This document shows, one piece after another, positions 10,489 through 21,186 of a stretch of DNA of 64,000 nucleotides (its first letter is position 1; the number at the start of each line of letters is the position of its first letter). The position numbers and the translations under genes are program-made. The notes under the pieces were generated by a model. It made no database searches. It was given only the letters and a program-made list of their open reading frames with translations, and was not told the DNA's origin. The stretch is from NCBI GenBank assembly GCA_017607445.1, contig JAEVHH010000007.1, forward strand, positions 62,001-126,000. Reading direction: 5' to 3'. This DNA comes from Histoplasma ohiense (Eukaryota > Ascomycota > Eurotiomycetes > Onygenales > Ajellomycetaceae).

Positions 10489-12786
10489 ATGATCTCAACA
10501 TATGCAAGATTCCTTGAAAATCAATCTGAATCCTCTACCACCTTCAATGATCACAATGCATGTTTGCAACAGTTGAATGATCAAATCTGTGAATGAGAGC
10601 AGCAATTAGCTATTCTGCATGCACAACAGCAGCTCAACAAGTTGAAAGTACAGATTTGTGGAGATACTCTCATTGAGTCTCAATTAATTCAGAATATTGC
10701 CACAGAACCACTGCAAAATCAATCTGTGAATGATATGAATGATGATAATGAAACACCACTGAGATTAGAGATTAAGGACTATTATTGAGGAAAAAATATG
10801 TTAGAATTCAAGAACTATAAAGATTGCATGTTGACTCTCTTTACATATCACTGCTGATATTATTGAAAGAAGGAACACAAGATAAATGATGCTAAACTCT
10901 ATCTTGACATCCATGTTAAGCAGAAATGATTGAATTTTGTATCATTGTATGAGAGATGTAGAGAAGCAACACTGTTGACTTTTGATGATATACTATCACA
11001 TCTAGAGATGTAAATTAATGATCCACAGAATCAGTGCTGATTGATGAGTCAAAAGTTTCAAGATACAAAGCAACAAGAATGACAATTGATACACAATTTC
11101 TCTAAATATCTCAAAGACTGAGAATACTACTTACCTCCATATAGCAAAGAACAAAGAATGGATAACTTGTATAGTAAGATATTGAAGATATTACACACAG
11201 AACTCAACTGTCAAAATCAAGAGCCTCAGAACTATAAAGAGTTGCTTCAAACTCTACAAACTCTTGAGAAAAATATGTCAGAGTGATGATGTGCTATTTG
11301 CAAAGGAAGATCTGTGATATTCATAGAAAATCAGTGTCATTCTGATAAATCTAGCAACTGTCAGAACAAGAGGAAATGAGAGGAACAAATGGATTCAACT
11401 GAACAAATCAAAAAAGATAAATATAACTGAATGAAGAAGTGTTCTCACTGTCATAAAAAGGGTCATATTGCAAATGATTGTTGAATGTTACACTCTGAAA
11501 AGCACAACCAAATTCAATAAGCAAAAAATCAACAATTCCAATTGTAGAAGCAGCTGCTGCATTGAGAATATAAACAACTAGACTGCAAGATAAATGATTA
11601 TTGACAATGAATATATAAATACTGACAGAAGCAGAATGATCAATGATGTGAATACTAGTAGATTCTGATGCAGATGTGAACTTCATATTCCACATCTGAG
11701 CATCAAAATATTTCTTGAAGACAGAAGATAAATCAAAAGTAGTGAAAGCAGTTGATAATCATAAAATTAAATTATATGAACAACAAAGAGCTGCAATGAA
11801 GATTATCAATGATGAACATATTCTCTGAAAAGGATTTCATCATTTCAAAGAAGCTGATATTAGCAGATATGATATAATTTTGAGCATGCTGTGATTGAAA
11901 GCTGTGAACTCTGATATCAATTGAGTGTGAAGATGTTGAATCTATAGAAAAGCATCAAATATTAACCATGTGCATCTGAATACTGCTAAAGAATTCACAA
12001 TACTAATTGATGATGACAATATTATATTCACTGCTTTATCATTACAAGCTGCAAGTGCAGCAACTGAGTCAAATATCTCAGATGATTATAAAGATTATCT
12101 TGATGTATTTCAAGAAGATATATCTGATGTGGAACACACATCTCACAATCATGCTATAGATCTCAAACCTGGCAAGAAACCTTCATACTGACTGATATAT
12201 AACTTATCACCTCAAGAACTCTCCATTCTTCAAAAATATATTGAAAAGATGTTAGAGAAGAATTGAATACATCTGTTCAAGAGTTCAGCTGATGTGTCAG
12301 TGTTATTTGTGCTGAAGAAAGATGAAACCCTGCATCTTTGTGTGGATTATTGAGAATTGAATGAAATAACAGTCAAGAATCAATACCCACTGCCCTTAAT
12401 AAGTGAAATACTTGATAGATTAGCAGATGTCAAAATATATACACAGCTGAATCTTAGAGATGTGTATCATAGAATTTGCATACAAGTGAAGGATGAATGA
12501 AAAACAGTATTTTGAATATGATATGAACACTTTGAATATCTAGTCTTATCTTTTGAGCTAATCAATGTCTCTGTGATCTTTCAATCTTATATCAACAAAG
12601 CCCTCAGCAATCTTTTAGATGTATATTGTGTGGCTTATCTTGATGATATTGTAATCTATTCAAACACACTTGATGAGCATGTCATTCATGTTAAGAACAT
12701 GCTGGAATGGTTAAGGCATTGAAGACTATATATCAAACTTAGTAAGTGTACATTCCATGCAACAGAAATTGAATTTTTGAGTTTTG
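10489..12786 (+). pseudogene. B1 gag, protease and reverse transcriptase (first part), degraded
   Basis: gag starts MISTYARFLENQSES. About 11430-11485 encodes the zinc knuckle CSHCHKKGHIANDC (CX2CX4HX4C). The protease region near 11650 reads VDSDAD where DSGA is usual. RT begins about 12080 (YKDYLDVFQEDI) and includes LVLSFELINVS and VAYLDDIVIYS, so the YLDD catalytic box is kept. At least a dozen in-frame TGA codons replace Arg or Trp. At 12786 the RT frame is cut by LINE-A and resumes at 25135. It was a Ty3/Gypsy polyprotein; it cannot now be translated. Confidence 0.87.
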
Positions 12787-15278
12787 TTTGTTTGTTTGTT
12801 TGTATTGATTTAACATCCCGGAGAAAACACGGGCAGTGCCTGTGTTTCAGAAGCCTTCTGAAGGGCATGGAGATGTGCTATGCTGAAGAGATTTCTATAT
12901 ACACAGAGAGAAAGAAAACAGAATTCAGATGACAACTCTTGAGAAGATTCAGCTCATTGAAAAGAGTTTTACTGAACTGTGCATTCACTTCTGACTTGAT
13001 GTATGGCCATTTATAGTGGGGCTATAGTGTGATTTCCAAGGAAAATCACTGCTGCTGGGTCTGAAAGGCTTTACAGTGAATGAAGAGGGATAACTCTCTC
13101 AGTTGATCTGAGAACTGTCTGTGCTTCTAACAGCAGAGAAAAGACAGATGAGATAGACAAAAGAAAAGAGAAAAAATGAGTGTTCTGAAAAGAAAAATAA
13201 AGAGAAGAGTGAAGAAAAGACTGTGTTCTCTGTGACATCTTGCAGTCACATGACTCAGTACAAATCTGAGGGGAGAGAGAGGAGAGAGCACTGAAGAAGA
13301 TTGTGAGAGAAAGAAAGTGAAGAGAGATAGAGAGAGCAGTGAGAAGAAAGAAGAAGAGTATATGTCTGCAGCTGAGAGCTGAGTCAGCATACAGACTGTA
13401 CTGATTACACCACAGCTAGTTGAAACAGATGAGCTCATTATACTGATTTAATCATTTGCATCAGTTGAACTGATTGAACTGATTGAACTGATTGTATCAA
13501 TTGTATCAATTGTATCATTTGTATCAATTGAATCAGTTGAATTGATTGTATTGATTGAACTGATTGAACTGATTGTATCATTTGTACTGATTGAACTGAT
13601 CAAGTCAATTGTACTGATTGAACTGATTGTACTGTTTGTATCAATTGCATCAGTTGAATCTATTGTACTGATTGAATCAGTTGTACTGAATGTTGTGCTA
13701 TCTGTACTGTCTGTATAGACTTGGAACTGCTGTAAGAGTCTGTCAGATGATGTGTACTCAAACAGCTGTGTTATCTCATACAGTACTGTGTGTAGAACTG
13801 CATATGATCAAGCAGTTCTACAAAGTCTGTAGAGATCAGAGACTCTAGATAGACAACAGCTGTCACTCAATTATGTGACTATGCTGCTAATTTCTTGAGT
13901 CAGTGAGAGAAGTGTCTCTGTAAGTGTTGACAGAGTATCAAATATTCTGAGCTCTTATTGTGTTCACAGACACAGATGAGCCTCACATCTGCATGCTGAA
14001 AGCATCTATGATATCAGAAAAAGTTTCCATGAGAGAAGTGAAGTGCAAGTCAGTGATGAAGAGCATGCTGTGATATGATGAGCTCTGAAGAGATCTTTAC
14101 TTGATATTTCACAGTCAGTCTACTGAATCTTCAGTTCTGATATCAGTCAGAGAGCTTTTCACAGACTCTGCTTCATCACTCTTACTCTGTCTCTTGGCTG
14201 AGCTGCTTGATCACTGTGTGAATCTCACTGACTGTGAATATGACTTTGAGTTTATAGACTGAGGCTGCAGTAGATGAGACTGTCTGCTTAGTCAGATGAT
14301 CTGCTTTCTCATTGTTCTCTATTTTTATATACTCAGAGGCTCATTTCAGACTCATATTATGTTGTCTGAGGAGCTTGTGGCAGTGGCTGTAGACTCAGTT
14401 TGAGAAGATCATCACACTGCTTTGTATGTCTCAGATGACTGAGATGTTGTCAAGACAGAGTCAGATCTAAGAATTGATGCTGTTATCTATAACACAGAGT
14501 AGAAACTTCACCACACACTCTAATGCACAGCAGATATCAACTGTCTCAGTATTGAAGATATGTGATATAGAGCTCAGTGCAGCTGAGAAGCTGATCAGCT
14601 GTTTGTTTCTCTGATAGACTATGAAATCATAGTTAATTCATCTGCTGTTGTCAAGAATCTGTTCTGATTCATCTGAGAAAATATATAGATCTGTTGAAGA
14701 TTGACTTTTTCATCATTTCTTGAATATCTGAGCAGCATTCTTTTTGTCTACACTCTCTGTGAGATCTGTTCCACATTTCTCTGAGTAGTATGAAATGACA
14801 AGTGTGGGTCTATTGACTGCAGACAGCAGTGCTCTCAATCTCTGAATCTTGATTTTTGAGTGCTGCTGAGTTTTAGCTCTTCTTCTATATGTGATCATTG
14901 AGAAAGCTATTTATGAAGTCAGTGAGTGTCTCTCATTCATTATCTGAAGTCTTGTTGCAAAACATATTTTGATCTTCTTCAGAGCTATCATTGCTGATGA
15001 GAGCTCAGCATTCTGATATAGAGTTGTGATGAATGTTGTATGAAAAACTGAAAGAACTTCTCTGACTGCTATAATAAGCATTTTCTTAACTGTTCTTATA
15101 TGTTATTTCAGACAGAAGCTGATCTTCTCACTTCTGTTCATGTGTCTTACTGACTGCATGCAGCTGCTGTATCAGATCTCTGTGTTATAGAGCAGTGAGA
15201 GAATTATGTAGATAGTGACTGTCTTTCACAGAGCATCTGCTGAAGACTCATTTCTGATCTTCTCTAGATTTTGAATAT
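12787..15278 (-). repeat. LINE-A 3' segment, duplicate 1
   Basis: Aligns along its length to 15279-17717: same TTTG tail, same RT C-terminal end, RNase H, 9-bp repeat tract and 3' UTR. At its inner end CTCTAGATTTTGAATAT corresponds to 17701-17717, after which the second tail starts at once. Confidence 0.85.
13446..13690. repeat. degenerate 9-bp repeat tract (ATTGAACTG/ATTGTATCA), duplicate 1
   Basis: Runs of TTGAACTGA and TTGTATCAA units in the 3' part of LINE-A. The homologous tract at 15952-16110 is shorter, which explains part of the length difference between the two segments. Confidence 0.75.
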
Positions 15279-17717
15279 TTGTTTGTTTGTTTGTATTGGT
15301 TTAACATCCCGGAGAAAACACGGGCAGTGTCTGTGTTTCAGAAGCCTTCTGAAGGGCATGAAGATGTGCTACACTGAAGAGATTTCTATGTACACAGAGA
15401 GAAAGAAAACAGAATTCAGATGGCAACTCTTGAGAAGACTCAGCTCATTGAAAAGGATTTTACTGAGCTGCACATTCACTTCTGACTCAATGTATGATCA
15501 TTCATGATGAAGCTATAGTGTGGTTTTCAAGAGAAACCATCACTGCTGTATCTGAAAGGTTTTACAGTGAATGAAGAGAAATAACTCCCTCAGTTGATCT
15601 GAGAACTGTCTGTGCTTTCAACAGCAGAGAAAAGATAGATGAGATAGACAAAAGAAAAGAGAAAAAGTGAGTGTTCTGAAAAGAAAAATAAAGAAAAGAG
15701 TGAAGAAAAGACTGTGTCCTCTGTGACACCTTGCAGTCACATGACCCAGTGCAAATCTGGAGGGGGAGAGAGAGAAGAGAGCACTGAAGAAGGTTGTGAG
15801 AGAAAAGAAGTGAAGAGAGACAGAGAGAGTAGTGAGAAGAGAGAAGAAGAGTGCATGTCTGCAGCTGAAAGCTGAGTCAGCATACAGACTGTACTGATTA
15901 CACCACAGCTAGTTGAAACAGATGAGCTCATCATGCTGATTTAACCATTTGCATCAGTTGAATCAATTGAACTGATTGAATCAATTGAATCAATTGTATC
16001 AATTGTACTGTTTGTACTGATTGAACTGATTGAACTGATTGAGTTGATTGTACCAATTGAATCAATTGTACTGTTTGTATCAATTGCATTGATTGAATCT
16101 ATTGTACTGATTGAATCAGTTGTATCAGATGTTGTGCTATCTGTATCATCTGTATAGACTTGGAACTGCTGTGAGGGCCTGTCAGATGATGTGTGCTCAA
16201 ACAGCTGCATTATCTCATGCAGTACTGTGTGTAGAACTGCATGCAGTCAAGCAGTTCTACAAAGTCTGTAGAGATCAGAGACTCTAGATAGACAACAGCT
16301 GTCACTCAGTTGTGTGGCTGTGCTGCTGATCTTTTGAATCAGTGAGAGAAGTGTCTCTGTGAGTGTCAACAGAGTATCAAATGTTCTGAACTTTTGTTGT
16401 ATTCACAGATACAGACAAGCCTCACATCTGCATGCTGAAAGCATCTGTGGTATCAGAAAAAGTCCTCATGAGAGAAGCAGAGTGCAAGCCAGCAGTGAAG
16501 AGTATGCTGTAGTATGATGAGCTTCAGAGAGATCTTCACTTGATATTCCACAGTCAGTCTGCTGAATCTTCAGCTCTGATATCAGTCAGAGAGTTTTTCA
16601 CAGACTCTGTTTCATCACTCTCACTCTGTCTCTTGACTGAGCTGCTTGACCACTGTGTGGATTCCACTGACTGTGAATATGATCTCAAGTTTATAGACTG
16701 AAGCTGTAGTAGATGAGACTGCTCACTTAGTCAGATGATCTGCTTCCTCATTGCTCTCTATTCTTATATGCTCAGAGGTCTATTTCAGGCCCATATTATG
16801 TTGTCTGAGAAGCTCATGACAGCAGCTGTAGACTCAGTTCAAGAAGACTGCTGCACTGTCTCATATGTCTCAGATAACTGAGATGTTGTCAAGACAGAGC
16901 CAGATTCAAGAATTGATGCTGTCATCTGTGACACAGAGTAGAAGCTTCATCACATACTCTAATGCACAGCAGACATCAACTGCTTCAGCATTGAAGATAT
17001 ATGATATAGAGCTCAGCACAGCTGAGAAGCTGATCAGCTGTTTGTTTCTCTGATAGACTATAAAACTATAGTCAATCCATCTGCTGTTGTCAAGAATCTG
17101 TTCTGATTCATCTGAGAAAACATATAGATCTGTTGAAGATTGACTTCTTCACTATTTTTTAAATATCTGAGCAGCACTCTTTTTATCTATATCCTCTGTG
17201 GGGTCTGTCTCACATCTCTCTGAGTAGTGTGAAATGACAAGTGTGGATCTATTGACTGCAGACAGCAGTGTTCTCAACCTCTGAATCTTGATTTTTGAAT
17301 GCTGCTGAGTTTCAGCTTCTCTTTCATGTGTGATCATTGGAGGAGCTATCTGTGAAGCCAGTGAATGTCTCTCATCCATCATCTGAAGCCTTGTTGCAAA
17401 ACACATTTTGGCCTTCTTCAGAGCTATCATTGCTGATGAGAGCTCAGCATCTCAGTATAGAGTTGTGATGAATGTTGTACAGAAAACTGAAAGAACTTCT
17501 CTGACTGCTATGATAAACATCTTCTCAACTGTCTTCACATATCATCTCAGACAGAAGCTGATCTCCTCACTTCTGCTCATATGTCTTACTGACTGCATGC
17601 AGCTGCTGTATCAGATCTCTGTGTTATAGAGCAGTGAGAGAACTACACAGATAGTGATCATCTTCTGCAGAGCATCTGCTGAGAATCTATCTCTGATCTT
17701 CTCTAGACTTCAGATAT
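15279..17717 (-). repeat. LINE-A 3' segment, duplicate 2
   Basis: Second copy of the RT end, RNase H and tail, joined head-to-tail to duplicate 1 and continuous on its right with the rest of LINE-A. Either a tandem duplication or insertion of a 5'-truncated copy with its duplication at CTCTAGA gives this layout. Confidence 0.8.
15952..16110. repeat. degenerate 9-bp repeat tract, duplicate 2
   Basis: Same repeat as 13446-13690. Read leftward it gives Ile-Asp-Ser/Thr-rich repeats that are probably not functional protein. Confidence 0.7.
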
Positions 17718-17984
17718 ACTGAGCCACAGCTCTTGTCTTCTTTGTCTGAGCAGAGATATATAGTCTTCAGATGAGTCTTCTGTCAAAGTATACACTCAGT
17801 CAGTGAAGTGCTGGCTTCTGTTCAGCTGAAGCAGTGACAGAGTGTATGATCAGATTCTCTGATATAATCACTGATGATGCTTCATTATGTCACTTTCTTG
17901 TGAGATGAATCATCTCAAGTTTCTCTGGTGTGAAGGCCATCTTGTTTGTCTCCCCTCATCTCAGAATACTCTGTATATCATGGC
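16600..17984 (-). pseudogene. LINE-A ORF2: RT C-terminal part and RNase H, degraded
   Basis: Continues the RT after the LINE-B insertion: MAFTPEKLEMIHLTRK, then the thumb/linker LQMMDERHSLASQIAPPMIT (near 17340), then RNase H with VYQRNKQL, NAEAVDVCCALE and the C-terminal SNEEADHLTK. Order and spacing are those of Tad-clade LINEs. Stops are TGA replacing Trp or Arg. Confidence 0.82.
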
Positions 17985-17989
17985 TGAGA

Positions 17990-18070
17990 GCCCGCGTGGC
18001 GCAGTTGGTAAGACTGTTACCCAAGGTAGCACTGTTAGATGTGCTGTAGGTTCGAATCCTGCCGCTGGCA
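17990..18070 (+). promoter_or_regulatory. tRNA-like head with Pol III box A and box B
   Basis: Box A TGGCGCAGTTGG (17997-18008) and box B GGTTCGAATCC (18049-18059) match the consensus and lie 40 nt apart. GCCCGCG (17990-17996) can pair with CGCTGGC after the T-arm with one mismatch; the T-arm stem GTAGG/CCTGC pairs with one wobble. An anticodon-like arm would present CAA, and the extra arm looks long, as in Leu tRNA. It is exactly the 5' end of the element, so it is a retroelement promoter of tRNA origin and not a working tRNA gene. Confidence 0.75.
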
Positions 18071-18764
18071 AGGTCCCATTTTGGGCCACTTCTTACCCAT
18101 GAAGGCCCCCGTGACCAGGGGCCAAGCCTAGTGAGGCAGTGCTGACAGGGGTGCCGCTTGGCAGTGATGAGGGTGGTGGCCGCTGGAAGCCACGCTCATT
18201 AGTGCCAAGCAGCCCCCCTGTCACTAGTGCTGATCTAAGCAAGATCCGATGATTACAGAGGGTCGAGTATAGGGTGCTTATACATACTAGCACCTGCCAA
18301 GGCCCCCGGCATCTAGGGGGCCACCCCAACAACAGGGAATGATTTTAAAAACCATCCGATTGGCTGCCTCATCAGAGGGGTAGTAGCAAGCCAAGCAGGA
18401 CACCCTGGTAGACGCCCTATTCAGGGCCCACTAGTGGTCATCTAACACTATTAGTGGGTTATCATCGGGTGGGGTAAGCCTATGGTTAGTCCCTTACACG
18501 GGGCAAGGCCACGACGGCCGGTTGGTAGGCCAAGGGGGCAATGGGCCGAGATCGGCAACTGGAAGCTCTGGGCTATGGTGATGCCTAGGGTGGGCAGTGG
18601 CGCTTAACTAGGACCCCCACTGGAAACCCCAGAACTAGTTAAAGCGGCCCGAGAGGACGGACGCGGTGGTCGGTTGGTTATAGGGGTTATAATATGTAAC
18701 TAGCTTAAGGTGCATCCTGCGTGGAATAGCCACGTAGTCTCTCATTAAATGGGTTATCTGTTTC
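18071..18764 (+). other. GC-rich untranslated leader of LINE-B
   Basis: About 0.7 kb with many CpGs (for example ACGACGGCCGG near 18510 and GGACGCGGTGGTCGG near 18660) and GGCCCC-type inverted motifs. No long frame. Composition changes sharply at about 18760. Confidence 0.65.
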
Positions 18765-20768
18765 ATGTCAAAAAGAACTATTCAGTTGCTTTTTGATGGA
18801 ATGAGACAAGATATAACAGATATTGAGATAGGAGTTCCTCAGGGTTCCCCAGTCTCACCCATTTTGTTTGCTATATTTATCAAGTTTCTATTTATTGATA
18901 GACAAATGGCAATTATGGTGAGAACTCCAAGCTATGTGGATGATTTAGGCCTAGTTGTAAGCTCAGAATCAATTGTGAATAACTGCAATTTGATTGAGCA
19001 AGCAGCAACTGAAATGATTGAAAAAGCAAAATCAAAAAACATTGTTTTTGATATGGACAAAACTGAATTAATTCATTTTTATCCAAATTTCAGAGAAAAA
19101 GATACTGAAGTTAAGCTTTTAAGTCATTCAATTAAATCTAAAAACTCAGTTAGATGGCTTGGTGTCTGGTTAGATTCTCAATTGAATTTTAAATCTCATG
19201 TGCAAATAAAAACTGCAAATGCTGAAAGAATTTTAAACAGTATATTGAGACTTTCAAATACTGAAAGAGGTCTGACATTTCAAGCAATGAGACAATTATA
19301 TATTGCCTGTGTGACCTCTGTTTCAGATTATGCAGTTCAGGTGTGGTGGAGAGGTCAAAAACACTTTATAGAAAGGTTTCAAAAACTTCAAAACTCAGCT
19401 TTAAGGAAGATTCTAGGAGTATTCAAAACTACTTCAATTAAAGCTATGGAAATTGAAGCCTCTATTTCTCCACCACAAGTGAGATTTGATAAAATCTGTA
19501 TGAATTATACTCTCAGAATTATGAAGCTATATTCACATCATTCTATTAGAAAGAGAGTTTCAAGTTCTTTTCCAAATGAGTCAAATGGATTAGAATTAGA
19601 TTGGGAACTTTATCTTGATTGGAATGAGACTGATTTATCTGAAAATTCAAGTTCTTTACAAAGAAGAAGGATACCATCTCAGTTATTTAGAATTTGCTCA
19701 ATGATTAAGAACTGTTTCTCTAGTTTAAATGTAGAGAGAGTAGCTATTGAAAATCTCTCTCCTTGGAAGAAAAGTCTTGATAATCTTGTTGATTTAAACA
19801 TTAGTCAACTTTCAAAAGAAGATCAGACTTAAGAACATTTAAAGCTTTTGAAACAAATGAAAAATAAAGCAATTCTTATATACACTGATGGCTCAAAATG
19901 TGAGAAAACAGGCAATCTTGGAGCTGGAATAGCATATTCAGAAAATGATAAAAACTATATTCTTGATTCTTGGCAAATTGGAAAAGAGTCAGAAGTTTTT
20001 AATGCTGAATTATTTGCAATTTCAAGAGCTTTCAAATTGATTGAAATGAAGATTGAACAATGGAAAAGATTTGAGCATATTTGGATATTCTCTGATAGTC
20101 AAGCAGGGCTTAAAAGACTTCAAAGTAATAAAATCAGCAGTGGACAGTCAATGCTAGAGCTGATTTTGAAAAGTCTTCAAAATATTCAAAGAAAAATCTT
20201 ACTCAATTGTTCTATTCATCTTCACTGGGTGCCTGCTCACATGGGTATATATGGCAATGAAATGGCTGATAAAGCTGCAAAAATAGCTACTGAGTTAGAA
20301 GTCTGCTGTCAAAGAATTGTAACATGGTCTTTTATTAAAAGAAGAATAAGAGAATTATGTTTACAAAAGTGGCAAGATGTCTGGTTCATGCAAAGAAAAA
20401 GTGTACATTATTCCAGATTTGAAACTAAGCCAAAGTGGAAGACTTGCTCAATAAAGTGTAAGAAGAAACTTTTTGCTACAATAATGCAGCTAAAGCTTGG
20501 ACATGGATATTTCAAATCATATTTAGCAAAGTTTAAAGATGATTTAAATGATCTGTGTTCAGATTGTCAGTTATATGAAAATCCAGAGCATCTTCTGTTA
20601 CTTTGTACAAAGTATTCAGAACTAAGATTGAGACTGAGAGAGAAATATCAACTGAATCAGTTAAGTTTGAATTTGCTATTCAATACAAAAGCTGGAAATA
20701 TGTTTTTAATTGAATATTTAAATGAGTCAAATGTTGCTACAAGAGCTTGTTTGAATAGTGTTACTTGA
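18765..20768 (+). pseudogene. LINE-B ORF: reverse transcriptase (N-terminally truncated) plus RNase H, one stop
   Basis: One 668-codon frame interrupted only by TAA at 19830-19832, probably from CAA; residues before and after stay in register. The RT starts mid-domain: GVPQGSPVSPILF, then the catalytic YVDDLGLVV, LGVWLDSQLNF, and a thumb. RNase H type I follows: YTDGS, AELFAISRA, SDSQAGLKRL, and HWVPAHMGIYGNEMAD, so all four acidic positions are present. The C-terminus carries CSDCQLYENPEHLLLLC, a zinc motif of LINE proteins. Endonuclease and RT fingers are absent, so it cannot move alone. There is no CpG in the frame and Arg is encoded by AGA/AGG only. Confidence 0.88.
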
Positions 20769-21173
20769 TGATATTTAGATCAGTTGTTCTTGTTTATTTT
20801 ATTTTGATCTTTTCTTTAATCTTGTTTATTGTTAATTTTCATTTGTTTCAAGCAGTTTGCTTCATTATTTGTTGATAAAGTCATTGCAAATGTTTTTTCT
20901 TTTCTGTTGATTTTTAATAGCTGCTGTCTTTTGTAATATTTATTTCCTTTATTTTGAAGTTGAGTTGTGCTAACTCATTGACATTCTTTTGATTTTATTT
21001 TTGAATTGAATAGTTTGAATAGTTGTTTGATTCTGGGCTGGAATTCTGTTAATGCATGTGTCAAATTGGTTTTGTATATTAGAATATTCTTGATTTGAAA
21101 AATCCTGAAGTATTTCAGGTAGATGTCATAGTCACTGACTGTATACATCTATAATTGAAGAATAATAATAATA
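20769..21173 (+). other. LINE-B 3' UTR and (AAT)n tail
   Basis: AT-rich, CpG-free, ending in GAAGAATAATAATAATA directly at the target duplication. Confidence 0.7.
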
Positions 21174-21186
21174 ATCATGGCTGAGA

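Larger units (their letters stand above)
17990..21173 (+). mobile_element. LINE-B: tRNA-headed non-LTR element inserted in LINE-A
   Basis: 3184 bp, bounded by the 13-bp duplication ATCATGGCTGAGA (17977-17989, 21174-21186), with an (AAT)n 3' tail. It interrupts the LINE-A RT just after its YADD box. It has two compositionally distinct parts: a GC-rich, CpG-rich leader (17990 to about 18764) that starts with a tRNA-like sequence, and an AT-rich, CpG-free coding part and 3' UTR. It shows little sign of the mutation that destroyed its host element, so it arrived later. Confidence 0.88.

Noticed and set aside
15941..16210. Ile-Asp-Ser/Thr repeat protein on the minus strand
   Set aside because: It comes from a degenerate 9-bp repeat in the LINE-A 3' part, without a start or conserved frame in the duplicate segment.
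17990..18070. Functional host tRNA gene
   Set aside because: It is exactly the 5' end of LINE-B, the D-arm pairing is poor and one acceptor pair is mismatched.
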